Source: Halanaerobium kushneri (GTDB lineage: Bacteria; Bacillota; Halanaerobiia; Halanaerobiales; Halanaerobiaceae). Taken from it: a stretch of 64,000 nucleotides of DNA. Below, in pieces: positions 8,223 through 17,371 of this stretch. The notes beneath the pieces were generated by a model, which was not told where the DNA came from, ran no database searches, and saw only the letters and a list, made by a program, of their open reading frames with translations. The position numbers were made by a program, and so were the translations under genes. How positions within the stretch are numbered: the first letter of the stretch is position 1; each line of letters starts with the position of its first letter. The stretch is from positions 1 through 64,000 of the forward strand of contig NZ_FTNC01000015.1 in assembly GCF_900156285.1 (NCBI RefSeq), written 5' to 3'.

Positions 8223-8432
8223 GTGAAAAAAACAATTATTATAGAAGGAATGTCCTGTGGGCACTGTGAAATGCATACTAAAGAAGAATTAGAAAAGATT
8301 GATGGTGTTATTTCGGCAACAGCTGATTCTGATAAAGGAGAAGCAGTTGTAGAATTGGAAAAGGAAGTTGCAGAAAGCGAATTTAAAGCGGCTGTTGAAG
8401 AAGCTGGCTATAATTATATAAAGACTGTGTAA
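8223..8432 (+). CDS. CopZ-like copper chaperone (HMA domain)
   Basis: A 69-residue HMA-domain protein. The copper loop GMSCGHCEMH supplies Cys12 and Cys15, and the C-terminus GYNYIKT closes the ferredoxin-like fold. Cytosolic delivery of Cu(I) to CopA or to CsoR is the usual role. GTG 8223 is the start, behind GGAGATG. It has a CsoR-like operator at 8180-8196. Confidence 0.9.
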   Translation: MKKTIIIEGMSCGHCEMHTKEELEKIDGVISATADSDKGEAVVELEKEVAESEFKAAVEEAGYNYIKTV

Positions 8433-8455
8433 ATTTAAAAATTTTTAATTTCAAT

Positions 8456-8472
8456 ATACATGTAAGGGGTAT
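8456..8472 (+). promoter_or_regulatory. CsoR-like operator before the rseC-copA unit
   Basis: The 17-mer ATACATGTAAGGGGTAT, the closest of the five to a symmetrical ATAC...GTAT element. No strong -35/-10 pair is visible in front of it, so it may act on read-through from the copZ promoter or on a weak promoter. Confidence 0.7.
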
Positions 8473-8498
8473 ATTAAGTGAAATAGGGGGTAACTCTA

Positions 8499-8933
8499 TT
8501 GGAAGAATTAGCAACTGTTGTTCAAAAAAATAATGATAAAGTTGAAGTAAGAATCATAAAACATTCTGCCTGTAGTAAATGTGATAAAAATTGTGGACTT
8601 GCTGGTAATAGTCACGATCAGGATCAGGTTTTTTTAGAAGTTGAAGATAAAATTGGTGTTAAAAAAGGTGATAGAGTTTTACTGGAAATGGAAAAGGGTA
8701 ATCTCGTTTTTGCTACTCTAATTGTTTATTTACTTCCGATTTTTTTAATGATTTCTGGATATTTTTTTGGTAGCTGGGTAGCAGCAATATTAAATATAAA
8801 ATCGGTTGAGTTAGCAGGTATTGCCGGAACTTTTATTTTTTTAATTATTTCATTCTTACTAAATAAAATTTTAAATTCTTATTTTGAAAAAATATCTTCT
8901 TTTCAGCCGACAATAAAGAGAGTAATTAATTAA
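8499..8933 (+). CDS. RseC/MucC-like membrane protein with CxxCxxxC motif
   Basis: A 144-residue protein of the RseC/MucC (SoxR-reducing system) type. It has a cytosolic N-terminal domain with Cys25, Cys28 and Cys32 (ACSKCDKNCG), a beta-rich segment (VEDKIGVKKGDRVLLEM), two membrane helices at about 70-92 and 104-124, and a short tail. RseC proteins are linked to redox (Rnf/Rsx) systems; here the gene sits between copZ and copA after a CsoR-like operator. A role in handling copper or reducing a thiol or cluster is inference. TTG start behind AGGGGG. Confidence 0.82.
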   Translation: MEELATVVQKNNDKVEVRIIKHSACSKCDKNCGLAGNSHDQDQVFLEVEDKIGVKKGDRVLLEMEKGNLVFATLIVYLLPIFLMISGYFFGSWVAAILNIKSVELAGIAGTFIFLIISFLLNKILNSYFEKISSFQPTIKRVIN

Positions 8934-8962
8934 AAAAAGGTTATGCTTTAGGAGGAAATATA

Positions 8963-9094
8963 ATGGGAAAAAATAAAAAAGGCTGGTGGCAAAAGTTTGT
9001 TGATAAACTGGCTTCAGCAAATGAGAAACAGTATGGAAATGATGTTCCAGATTGCTGTGGAGATGGAAAAACCAAAAAAGAAAATGGAAAATAA
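8963..9094 (+). CDS. 43-residue PDCC-motif putative metal-binding protein
   Basis: A very small gene with an excellent ribosome site (GGAGGAAAT) starting at ATG 8963. The protein begins MGKNKKGWWQKFVDKLA and carries NEKQYGNDVPDCCGDG, with a vicinal cysteine pair (31-32). It resembles the short LDCC-motif putative metal-binding proteins known from Firmicutes, here with PDCC. It lies 75 bases before copA in the same direction and is likely co-transcribed. A copper-binding function is inference. Confidence 0.75.
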   Translation: MGKNKKGWWQKFVDKLASANEKQYGNDVPDCCGDGKTKKENGK

Positions 9095-9168
9095 TCTTAA
9101 ATTTAAAACTGATTAAAGGTTTTTAAAATAGAATGATTTGAAACAATAATTATGGAGGTGCGAATATC

Positions 9169-11655
9169 ATGGCAGATAAGAAAATAACTTTAAAGATAAC
9201 AGATATGAGTTGTGCCAGCTGTGCTCAGACAGTAGAAAAAGCTTTAAATAAGGCTGTCGGAGTAAAAGAGGCACAGGTTAATTTTGCTGCTGAAAAGGCA
9301 TATGTTACTTTTAACCCTGACAAAAGCAGTAGAGAAAAATTAATAGAGATAGTAAAAAATACAGGTTATGGTGTTAAAGAAGAAAAGACAAAAGTTAGTT
9401 TTGGGATCGATGGCATGACATGTGCTAGTTGTTCAGCAGCTGTTGAAAAAGCTTTAAATAAAAGTGAAGGTGTTTATGGAGCTAATGTAAATATTGCTAC
9501 AGAAAAAGGAACAGTAGAATACGATCCAGAGGTTTTAAGCAAAAATGATTTTCGTGAGATTGTAAAAAATTCTGGTTATGAACTCAGCCGTTTTGAAGAT
9601 GAGGAAGCAGAAAATTCTGCTGAAGGTGCTGAAGATGAGTTAAGTGATGACATGAGAAAAGTAAAAGAAGCGAAAAAGAAAATGTGGGGTACCTGGGCCT
9701 TTACGATTCCAATTATGCTCTGGATGATTCCCGAGATGTTTTTTGGAGTTGCCTGGCCAAATATGACGATTTTTAATTTAGGAATGATTGTTTTAGCTAT
9801 ACCACCACTTTTTATTTTTGGTCGTAAAACTTTTGTTACTGCCTACAGAGCAGTTAGTCACGGTAGTGCCAATATGGATGTTTTAATTGCAATGGGGACT
9901 GGAGCTGCTTTTATTACTGGTCCGGCTGTATTTTTTACCCCGATTGCTAATTATGCCGGAGTTTCAGCAATGATTATGGCTTTCCATTTGACCGGACGTT
10001 ATATAGAAGAGACTGCTAAAGGTAGAGCTTCCCAGGCGATTAGAAAATTACTTGAACTTGGAGCTAAGACAGCAACAATTATAGAAAAGGGTGAAGAAAA
10101 AGAAGTTGCAATAGAGGATGTACAGCCTGGAGACATAATGCTGGTCAAACCGGGAGAAAAAATTCCGACTGATGGTGAAATTGTAGAAGGGAAAACTTCT
10201 GTCGATGAATCAATGGCAACAGGAGAATCAATGCCAGTGGAAAGAAAAGTGGGAGACGAAGTTATTGGTGCAACTGTAAATCAGAATGGTTTGATAAAGG
10301 TTAAGGCTACTAAAGTTGGTAAAGATACTTTCCTTTCTCAAGTAGTTAAAATGGTTGAAGAAGCTCAGGGTACAAAAGTTCCCATTCAGGAATTTGCTGA
10401 TAAAATAACAGGTATTTTTGTACCGACTGTTCTAATTATAGCAGCTCTTACTTTTGTTTCCTGGCTGATTTTTCCTGATGCTTTTAGAGAGGTTGGCTTC
10501 TGGGCTCAGAGTTTCTTACCCTGGGTTAGTCCGGAATTGGGAACAGTTACTCTGGCAATTTTCGCTACAATAGCTGTATTAGTTATTGCCTGTCCCTGTG
10601 CCTTAGGACTTGCAACACCAACTGCTTTAATGGTTGGAAGTGGTATTGGAGCTGAAAACGGAGTCTTAATCCGTAAAGGAGAGGCTATTCAGACAATGAA
10701 AGATGTGCATACTATTGTCTTTGATAAAACCGGTACTATTACTAAAGGTAAACCAGAAGTGACCGATTTAATTGCAGCAGAAAACAGCAGTCAGAATAAA
10801 TTATTGCAGCTGGCTGCAAGCGTAGAAGCTGGTTCTGAGCATCCCCTGGGAGAAGCGATTGTTCGGGGAGCTAAAGATAGAGAAATTAATATTAAAGAAA
10901 TTAAAAATTTCAACTCTGTTATAGGTAAAGGTGTTAAAGCAGAAGTTGAAGGAAAAGAAGTACTGGTCGGCAGCCGCAAACTGATGGAAGAAGCGGGAAT
11001 AGATACAAACAGTTTTGAGGAAGATCTAAAGAGGCTGGAAAATGAAGCGAAAACTGCAATGCTGGCAGCTGCAGATGGTAAAATGCTGGGGGTTGTTGCT
11101 GTTGCAGATGCTTTAAAGGAAGATTCGATTAAAGCAATTGCTGAACTTAAAAAACTGGGTTTAAAAACAGCTATGATAACCGGTGATAATCAGCGTACAG
11201 CTGAGGCTATTGCGCGAGAAGTAGGAATTGACCATGTAGTTGCAGAAGTTCTGCCAGATGGTAAGGTCGATAAAGTTAAAGAACTGCAGTCAAAATTTGG
11301 GGTTATCGCCATGGTTGGTGATGGAATCAATGATGCACCTGCTCTAACTCAGGCCAATGTGGGTATAGCAATCGGTACAGGTACAGACATTGCAATTGAG
11401 TCATCTGATATTACCCTGGTCAGAGGAGATTTATCATCAGTAATTACAGCTGTTAAGCTTTCTCGGGCAACTTTTAAGAAGATCAAGCAGAATCTTTTCT
11501 GGGCTTTCTTCTATAATTTAATTGCAATTCCAGTAGCTATTCTGGGATTATTACATCCTGTGATTGCTGAGATGGCAATGGCTACAAGTTCAATTAGTGT
11601 AGTTACAAATGCTAACTTATTAAGAAGAGAAAATGTTCAGGCAGATTACAAATAA
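9169..11655 (+). CDS. copA: Copper-exporting P1B-1 ATPase CopA with two HMA domains
   Basis: An 828-residue Cu(I)-exporting ATPase. Two N-terminal HMA domains carry CASC (Cys15/18 and Cys85/88). An acidic linker, eight predicted membrane helices, the CPC motif (475-477, in [11 protein letters not shown]), TGES, DKTGTIT (Asp519), SEHPLGEAI and [10 protein letters not shown] complete the class. The last helix has the [12 protein letters not shown] pattern (Met and Ser ligands) of Cu(I) pumps. It closes the rseC-PDCC-copA run downstream of a CsoR-like operator. ATG 9169 follows GGAGGTG. Confidence 0.97.
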   Translation: MADKKITLKITDMSCASCAQTVEKALNKAVGVKEAQVNFAAEKAYVTFNPDKSSREKLIEIVKNTGYGVKEEKTKVSFGIDGMTCASCSAAVEKALNKSEGVYGANVNIATEKGTVEYDPEVLSKNDFREIVKNSGYELSRFEDEEAENSAEGAEDELSDDMRKVKEAKKKMWGTWAFTIPIMLWMIPEMFFGVAWPNMTIFNLGMIVLAIPPLFIFGRKTFVTAYRAVSHGSANMDVLIAMGTGAAFITGPAVFFTPIANYAGVSAMIMAFHLTGRYIEETAKGRASQAIRKLLELGAKTATIIEKGEEKEVAIEDVQPGDIMLVKPGEKIPTDGEIVEGKTSVDESMATGESMPVERKVGDEVIGATVNQNGLIKVKATKVGKDTFLSQVVKMVEEAQGTKVPIQEFADKITGIFVPTVLIIAALTFVSWLIFPDAFREVGFWAQSFLPWVSPELGTVTLAIFATIAVLVIACPCALGLATPTALMVGSGIGAENGVLIRKGEAIQTMKDVHTIVFDKTGTITKGKPEVTDLIAAENSSQNKLLQLAASVEAGSEHPLGEAIVRGAKDREINIKEIKNFNSVIGKGVKAEVEGKEVLVGSRKLMEEAGIDTNSFEEDLKRLENEAKTAMLAAADGKMLGVVAVADALKEDSIKAIAELKKLGLKTAMITGDNQRTAEAIAREVGIDHVVAEVLPDGKVDKVKELQSKFGVIAMVGDGINDAPALTQANVGIAIGTGTDIAIESSDITLVRGDLSSVITAVKLSRATFKKIKQNLFWAFFYNLIAIPVAILGLLHPVIAEMAMATSSISVVTNANLLRRENVQADYK

Positions 11656-11658
11656 AAT

Positions 11659-11695
11659 AATAATTCCAGCTTAATATTGATCGGCTGGAATTATT
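11659..11695 (+). terminator. Hairpin after copA
   Basis: A perfect 12-bp stem (AATAATTCCAGC pairing with GCTGGAATTATT) without a long T-run. It is a partial terminator or processing signal. Confidence 0.6.
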
Positions 11696-11757
11696 TAATC
11701 AAATTTATCTTTTGAATATTTTAAAATCGTTAATTATATTATGTGAGGAGGATTTTT

Positions 11758-12033
11758 ATGAATTCATTATGCGAATTAGACAGAAAAGATTTAATTACCC
11801 GTCTTAAAAGAATAGAGGGTCAGGTTCGGGGTCTGCAGAGAATGGTAGATGAAGAAAAATATTGTGTTGATATTTTGCATCAGATTAATGCTGTTCAGGG
11901 TGGATTGAAAAAGGTTGGAATTAAAATTTTAGATAAACATGTGCACGGATGTGTTCAGCGAGCGGTAAAAAATGAGGAAGGCGATGAAGTTATTGATGAG
12001 TTAATGGAAGTTCTGGCTAAGTTTACTGATTAA
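11758..12033 (+). CDS. csoR: Copper-sensing repressor CsoR
   Basis: A 91-residue DUF156-family all-helical repressor. The copper ligands Cys36, His61 and Cys65 have exactly the 25- and 4-residue spacing of Bacillus subtilis CsoR (Cys45, His70, Cys74). Cu(I) binding releases DNA. Family operators are pseudopalindromes with G runs, which fits the five 17-mers in this window. No copy of the element lies directly before csoR, so it may not be autoregulated, or it is read from copA. Start ATG 11758 follows GAGGAGG. Confidence 0.95.
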   Translation: MNSLCELDRKDLITRLKRIEGQVRGLQRMVDEEKYCVDILHQINAVQGGLKKVGIKILDKHVHGCVQRAVKNEEGDEVIDELMEVLAKFTD

Positions 12034-12041
12034 AAGCTAGA

Positions 12042-12069
12042 AAAAGCCAGGGAATATTCCCTGGCTTTT
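12042..12069. terminator. Bidirectional terminator between csoR and htpX
   Basis: AAAAGCCAGGGA pairs with TCCCTGGCTTTT. The stem is flanked by A-run and T-run, so it can end transcripts from both convergent genes. Confidence 0.9.
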
Positions 12070-12095
12070 AATGATTTGTAAAATACTACACTTTT

Positions 12096-12932
12096 TTATT
12101 TAACCTGACGTAGTTTTTTTATTCTTTCTGCTGTAGGTGGATGAGAGCTAAATAATTTAGCCATTCCTTTACTAGAAAGTGGATTTAAAATAAACATATG
12201 AGCTGCAGCTTCATTAACCTGCATTGGTTGTGCTCCCTGACTATAGCGCTCCATTTTTTCCAAAGCACTGGCCAGTCCTTCCGGATTACCAGAAATTTTA
12301 CCACCGGTTTCATCAGCAGTATACTCTCTTGATCTGGAAATTGCCATTTTGATTAAAATAGCTGCCAGAGGAGCAAAGATAATAGCAACCAGCTGCAGTA
12401 AAGCTCCAGCGCCATTATTATTGCGGCGGCCGCCAAAAATCATTCTGAACCTTCCCATTCTGGCTAAAAAGGCAAGTGCTCCTGCCATTACAGCGGCCAT
12501 GGTGCTGATTAGAGTGTCCCTGTTTTTTACATGGGCCAGCTCATGAGCGATTACTCCTTCTAATTCATCTTCATTTAATAAGTTAATTAAACCCTGAGTA
12601 ACTGCAACAGCTGCATGTTCGGGATTTCTACCGGTAGCAAAGGCATTGGGCTGATTTGATGGTGTTAAATATAGCTCAGGCATCGGTAGTTCAGCATTCT
12701 GACTCAGCCTGCGAACAATTCTGTAGATTTCAGGTGCTTCTGCCTCACTTAAGGGTTGGGATTTAGTCATTTTAATTGCAAGCTGATCACTGTTCCAGTA
12801 GCTGATAAAGTTAATTGCCAGGGCAAAGATAAAAGCCATTACAATTCCATCTTCTCCGGCGATCATTCCTCCAAAAAACATAAAGACTATTATTAAAGAA
12901 AACATTAATAAAAATGTTTTTGTGCGGTGCAT
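12096..12932 (-). CDS. htpX: HtpX-like M48 membrane zinc protease
   Basis: A 278-residue protein with two N-terminal membrane helices and a zinc protease motif HELAH (residues 130-134, in VIAHELAHVKNRD). A further hydrophobic pair and the glutamate of SREYTADETGG follow. HtpX degrades misfolded membrane proteins in stress. The length is normal for the family. It is convergent with csoR and has its own promoter region at about 12935-13000. Confidence 0.95.
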   Translation of the reverse strand: MHRTKTFLLMFSLIIVFMFFGGMIAGEDGIVMAFIFALAINFISYWNSDQLAIKMTKSQPLSEAEAPEIYRIVRRLSQNAELPMPELYLTPSNQPNAFATGRNPEHAAVAVTQGLINLLNEDELEGVIAHELAHVKNRDTLISTMAAVMAGALAFLARMGRFRMIFGGRRNNNGAGALLQLVAIIFAPLAAILIKMAISRSREYTADETGGKISGNPEGLASALEKMERYSQGAQPMQVNEAAAHMFILNPLSSKGMAKLFSSHPPTAERIKKLRQVK

Positions 12933-13104
12933 AAGCTCTCCTCCTTAGAGTAAAATATATCTATTTCTAATCTAATTCTACAGCAAGATTATAACTAATA
13001 CAAATTAAAATTTGATGAGAAATTAGGCCTTCTAAATAGAGGAATTTCTTTCTCTTTGTTTAAATATTGATATAGTGATGAAATAAATATAAAAGGTGGT
13101 TATT

Positions 13105-13665
13105 ATGAAAACAGAAAAAGAAAAGATGTTGGCAGGAGAGATGTATAATCCTCACTGTGAGGAATTAATGGAAGATAGAGCTCGAGCCAAGGATTTATGT
13201 TATAAGTACAATAATCTGGCACCACAGGAGGGAGAAAAGAAAAAGATTGTCTTAAAAGAACTGCTGCAGACAGACAAGGCACCCTACATAGAGCCTAATT
13301 TTTACTGTGATTATGGTTATAATATCGAAGTTGGAGAAATGTTTTATGCTAATCACAACTGTGTTTTACTGGATGTAAATACAATAACTATCGGTGATAA
13401 TGTAATGCTGGGACCGGCAGTCCAGATCTATACAGCCACACATCCACTGGAAGAAAAGGCCCGCAATTCAGGCCGGGAACTTGGTTTTCCTGTGGAGATT
13501 GGTGATAATGTCTGGATTGGTGGGGGAGCAGTTATCCAGCCGGGAGTTAAAATTGGTGATAATGCTGTAATCGGAGCTGGAGCAGTGGTAACTAAAGATG
13601 TAGCTGCAGATCATTTTGTTGGTGGTAATCCAGCCCGGGTAATTAAAGAAATTGATAACAGCTAA
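13105..13665 (+). CDS. Maltose/galactoside-type O-acetyltransferase
   Basis: A 186-residue left-handed beta-helix acetyltransferase of the LacA/Maa family. The N-terminal KTEKEKMLAGEMYNP cap, hexapeptide repeats (IGDNVMLGPAV, IGDNVWIGGGAV, IGDNAVIGAGAV) and the catalytic His segment (YTATHPLE) are present. It transfers acetyl from acetyl-CoA to a sugar hydroxyl. The acceptor cannot be predicted. Start ATG 13105 is behind AAGGTGG. Confidence 0.93.
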   Translation: MKTEKEKMLAGEMYNPHCEELMEDRARAKDLCYKYNNLAPQEGEKKKIVLKELLQTDKAPYIEPNFYCDYGYNIEVGEMFYANHNCVLLDVNTITIGDNVMLGPAVQIYTATHPLEEKARNSGRELGFPVEIGDNVWIGGGAVIQPGVKIGDNAVIGAGAVVTKDVAADHFVGGNPARVIKEIDNS

Positions 13666-13722
13666 ATTTTAAACTTAATCTTTGAGCTGCTTAAATAAAT
13701 TTATGACTGAGGAGGCTAAATT

Positions 13723-14475
13723 TTGGATGCTACAACAATAACAATTATATTTATTGTTCTTTCAGCACTGCTGGCAGTCGTCTTCAGAAAAATAAAAAAA
13801 GATAAATGCCTTAAAGATTTTAAAAATGATATGGTTACTCTAGAACTTTTAAATGGTCAGTGTTATAAGGGAGAATTAAATTTAAAAAGTTCAGGCTTAA
13901 AGTTTAATTATTCAGAGTCAATTCAGGATGATCAAAATCTTAAATTCTTGAGTTTTCTGCTTTATAAAAATGAGTATCCAGATATTCAAGCAGTTGTCCG
14001 CTATCACAAGGATTTAACTGAAGAAGGTAAGAAGCTGAGAGAAGAAGATTTCAAAAAAACATTTCATTCTTCCCGCTGGCGCAGGATCAGGCGCTCTATT
14101 TTAAATTTCTTAAAAATTATTAAAGATGCTGTAATTGAAATAATTAATCTGCTGACAAGCCATTTTTCAAAAACAACTCCAGTTGGTGCGGCTATCAGCA
14201 GTAATGACCGCGAAGTTAATAAAATGAAAAATGAGCTTTATGGTCTGGTTGAAACATCCTATGAACCGCTGCTTGAGGATTATATTGGAGAAAGGGTAAT
14301 TTTAGAACTTAAAAAAGGCAGTGAATGGGTTAAATATAATGGAGTTTTAAAGGATTATACAGCAGAGTTTATTGAGCTGATTGATGTAGATTATGCCCCG
14401 GAGACAAGCGGCAGAATTGATGCAGATTTAATAGTTTTAAGAAAATATGGTATAGTTCGCAATTTAAGTGAGTAG
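13723..14475 (+). CDS. Membrane-anchored hypothetical protein with two beta-barrel-like segments
   Basis: I do not recognise a family. The 250-residue protein has one N-terminal membrane helix (about residues 4-21), a basic middle part (SSRWRRIRRSILNFLKI) and two segments of similar pattern: VTLELLNGQCYKGEL (about 39-53) and VILELKKGSEWVKYNGVL (near 204-221). Both look like the first strands of an Sm-like or other small beta-barrel. TTG 13723 is the start, behind GAGGAGG; an overlapping ATG is out of frame. No operon partner explains it. Confidence 0.7.
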   Translation: MDATTITIIFIVLSALLAVVFRKIKKDKCLKDFKNDMVTLELLNGQCYKGELNLKSSGLKFNYSESIQDDQNLKFLSFLLYKNEYPDIQAVVRYHKDLTEEGKKLREEDFKKTFHSSRWRRIRRSILNFLKIIKDAVIEIINLLTSHFSKTTPVGAAISSNDREVNKMKNELYGLVETSYEPLLEDYIGERVILELKKGSEWVKYNGVLKDYTAEFIELIDVDYAPETSGRIDADLIVLRKYGIVRNLSE

Positions 14476-14510
14476 AGATAATCAAACTAAAATCAAAAGG
14501 AGTGGTTTTA

Positions 14511-14849
14511 ATGCCATTTATTAAAGTTCAGACTAATCAAAAAGTAAAAAAAGAAGAAGAGTTATTAAAGAAATTATCAGCTGAGATGGCAGAACAGCTT
14601 GGCAAGCCAGAATCATATATTATGACAGCTCTGGAGGCTGAGCTAAAGATGACTTTTGGCGGCAGTACTGAAAAAACAGCCTTTATTGAAGTTAAAAGTA
14701 TTGGTTTAAAGCAGTCAATGACTGAAGAACTTTCTCAATTCATCTGTGAATTCATGGAAAAAGAGCTGGAGATTGAGCAGGATAGAATCTATATTGAATT
14801 TGCCGATGCTCCGGGTGCAATGTGGGGCTGGGATGGAGGCACCTTTTAG
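14511..14849 (+). CDS. MIF-like tautomerase superfamily protein
   Basis: A 112-residue protein that aligns along its length with macrophage migration inhibitory factor. It begins MPFIKVQTN (Pro becomes the catalytic N-terminal residue after Met removal), then QLGKPESYIM, TFGGSTEKTAFIEVKSIG, DRIYIEFAD and a WGWDGGTF tail. Bacterial members tautomerise phenylpyruvate-like compounds; the physiological substrate is usually unknown. Start ATG 14511 is chosen because Pro must be residue 2 and GGAGTGG precedes it. Confidence 0.92.
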   Translation: MPFIKVQTNQKVKKEEELLKKLSAEMAEQLGKPESYIMTALEAELKMTFGGSTEKTAFIEVKSIGLKQSMTEELSQFICEFMEKELEIEQDRIYIEFADAPGAMWGWDGGTF

Positions 14850-14863
14850 TTAGGGAGGTATTT

Positions 14864-15829
14864 ATGGCTGCACTGATCACAGGTTATTATGTCGAAAAAG
14901 AATATATTAAAAAAATGGATAGTTTAACTGAAGAAATTTCTAATAAAAATGAAGATTCTTTTAGCTGGTATCACCTCAATGTGCTCGAGTCAGAAGCAAA
15001 AGAGTGGTTAAGAGAAAAAAGCGGTTTATCTGATATTGTGATTAAAGAACTGATTTCCGAAGAAACCAGACCCCGAGTTTTAAAAGATGAAGACGGGATT
15101 CTGCTCAACCTGCGGGGCTTAAATTTAAATCCTGACTCAGATGAAGAAGATATGGTTTCTCTGCATATGTGGATCGAACCCGGCAGAATAATTACTACCC
15201 GCAGTGAGCGAGTCTTTACCATTGATGATATCGATAAAAGTTATCAGAGTGGTGATGGTCCCAGGAATACTGCAGATTTTTTAATCAGGGTGCTTGATGG
15301 TGTAATAGATCGGATTAGTGATTATATCTATGATATTGAAGAACAGATTGATGAGATGGAGGAAGAGGTTTTAACTGCAGAAAGATCTAAACTGCGTTCG
15401 ATGATTTCTGAAAAGAGAAGAGAAGCAGTTATCATCCGGCGTTATATAGTTCCCCAGCGGGAATCTATGGCCCGCCTTTATAAAGAAAGAATTGGCTGGC
15501 TTGATGAAGATGATAAAGAATATATCTATGAGTTTTCTAACCGTTCAATTCGCCAGATTGAAGAGTTGGATACTATTAGGGATCGGGCTGCCTTAGTTCA
15601 GGAAGAACTAAATAATAAGATTAATGATCAGATGAATAGAACAATGTATATACTTTCTATAGTTGGGAGTATCTTTTTACCTTTAGGATTTCTAACAGGT
15701 TTATTTGGGATTAATATTGGTGGAATGCCGGGAACTGAAAGCAGTGCTGCTTTTGGAATTTTTTCAGTTTTAATGCTGGCTATTATTGGTATTGAATACT
15801 GGCTGTTTAAAAGAAATGACTGGATTTGA
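14864..15829 (+). CDS. CorA/ZntB-family divalent metal transporter
   Basis: A 321-residue CorA-superfamily channel: a cytosolic alpha/beta N-domain, long coiled-coil helices (about 140-255, RISDYIYDIEEQIDEMEEEV) and two C-terminal membrane helices. The pore signature is GIN (GLFGINIGGMPG) rather than the GMN of classical CorA. With GGMPG this is closer to ZntB-type zinc/cation transporters. Start ATG 14864 follows GGGAGGT, 14 bases after the preceding stop. Confidence 0.9.
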   Translation: MAALITGYYVEKEYIKKMDSLTEEISNKNEDSFSWYHLNVLESEAKEWLREKSGLSDIVIKELISEETRPRVLKDEDGILLNLRGLNLNPDSDEEDMVSLHMWIEPGRIITTRSERVFTIDDIDKSYQSGDGPRNTADFLIRVLDGVIDRISDYIYDIEEQIDEMEEEVLTAERSKLRSMISEKRREAVIIRRYIVPQRESMARLYKERIGWLDEDDKEYIYEFSNRSIRQIEELDTIRDRAALVQEELNNKINDQMNRTMYILSIVGSIFLPLGFLTGLFGINIGGMPGTESSAAFGIFSVLMLAIIGIEYWLFKRNDWI

Positions 15830-15891
15830 TTATTTTAAATGTTAAAATCTTATAAAAAAGTAAATAAAAAATAAGGTTGGTGTTGATTAGA

Positions 15892-17322
15892 ATGAGAGAT
15901 TTAAGTCTTTTAACAGATTTTTATCAGCTGACAATGGCCCAGGGATACTGTGTAAAGGGAAAAACCGAAGAGGCAGTATTTGATCTTTTTTACAGAGAAA
16001 ATCCCTGTGATAATGGTTATGCAGTTTTTGCAGGTTTAGAACAGGTAATTGAATTTGTAGAGAATTTAGAGTTTAAAGAAGAGGATATAGAATATTTGAG
16101 GACTCAGGGTTTTAAGGAAAGATTTTTAGACTATTTAAGAGATTTTAAATTTACAGGTGATATTTATTCAGTGCCTGAAGGGAGTGTTGTTTTTCCAAAA
16201 GAACCTTTACTTAAAGTAGAGGCGCCTATTTTACAGGCCCAGTTGTTGGAAACTCCACTTTTGAACTTTATTAATCATCAGGCTTTGATTGCAACAAAGG
16301 CAGCCAGGATCACAGAGGCAGCTCAGGGTAAGAGTGTACTGGAATTTGGTCTTAGAAGGGCCCACGGCCCGGATGCGGGCGTTTATGGAGCCCGGGCTGC
16401 TGTAATTGGTGGTTGTTCGGGGACTTCCAATGTTTTAACCGGTAAGAAATTTGGAGTTAAGGTCAGCGGCACCCATGCGCACAGCTGGGTGATGAGCTTT
16501 GAAAGTGAACTGGAAGCTTTTCGGACCTATGCGGATAATTTTCCCGATAGTGCTATACTCCTCGTTGATACCTATGATACATTAAAATCAGGAGTACCCA
16601 ATGCAATCAAGGTTTTTAAAGAAATGAAGGATAAAGGAATTGACTCAGAACTTTTTGGAATTAGACTGGACAGTGGAGATCTCGCCTATCTTTCTAAGGA
16701 AGCCAGAAAAATGCTTGATCAGGCCGGTCTGGAGGATGCTGTAATAGTTGCTTCTAATAATCTTGATGAGGATATTATTAGCTCTCTTAATCTGCAGGGA
16801 GCTCAGATCGATCTCTATGGTGTAGGAACAAAACTGATTACTTCCTATGACTGTCCCGCTTTTGGAGCAGTCTATAAGATGAGCGAGTATAATGACCAGC
16901 CCAAAATTAAGCTTTCTGATAATATTGAAAAGATGACTGATCCCGGCAATAAAAAATTGATTAGAATTTATGATCAAAGATCGGGAGAAATTAGAGCAGA
17001 TTTGATTGCCCTAAAGGATGAAGTAATTAGTGCTGACAGAGATTTAGTTCTTTTTGATGCCAGAGACACCTGGAAAACCACAACTCTGAAAAAAGGGAAT
17101 TATCAACTTAGAGAAATGATGAAACCAATTTTTAAAACGGGTAAATTAGTTTATGATTCTCCACAGGTTGCTGAAATTAAGGAATATGCAGAGAAGGAAA
17201 AAGAGAGTCTAGGAGCAGAATATAAAAGGCTGACCAATCCTCATATAATGAAGGTTGATCTTTCGGATAAATTATATGAGCTAAAACAAAAGCTGATTAA
17301 AGAAAATAAAATAGAAAAATAG
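15892..17322 (+). CDS. pncB: Nicotinate phosphoribosyltransferase
   Basis: A 476-residue enzyme of NAD salvage that converts nicotinate, PRPP and ATP to nicotinate mononucleotide. MRDLSLLTDFYQLTMAQGY at the N-terminus and GTHAHSWVMSF, which contains the phosphorylated histidine, are diagnostic. Further family motifs are EFGLRRAHGPDAG and RLDSGDL. The start is ATG 15892, matching the usual family N-terminus. The ADP-ribosylglycohydrolase-like gene 49 bases downstream suggests a shared theme of NAD or ADP-ribose metabolism. Confidence 0.96.
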   Translation: MRDLSLLTDFYQLTMAQGYCVKGKTEEAVFDLFYRENPCDNGYAVFAGLEQVIEFVENLEFKEEDIEYLRTQGFKERFLDYLRDFKFTGDIYSVPEGSVVFPKEPLLKVEAPILQAQLLETPLLNFINHQALIATKAARITEAAQGKSVLEFGLRRAHGPDAGVYGARAAVIGGCSGTSNVLTGKKFGVKVSGTHAHSWVMSFESELEAFRTYADNFPDSAILLVDTYDTLKSGVPNAIKVFKEMKDKGIDSELFGIRLDSGDLAYLSKEARKMLDQAGLEDAVIVASNNLDEDIISSLNLQGAQIDLYGVGTKLITSYDCPAFGAVYKMSEYNDQPKIKLSDNIEKMTDPGNKKLIRIYDQRSGEIRADLIALKDEVISADRDLVLFDARDTWKTTTLKKGNYQLREMMKPIFKTGKLVYDSPQVAEIKEYAEKEKESLGAEYKRLTNPHIMKVDLSDKLYELKQKLIKENKIEK

Positions 17323-17371
17323 AATTTTAATTTTTAAATTCTGGCTAATTTAAAAGGGGGAGGCTGTAATT

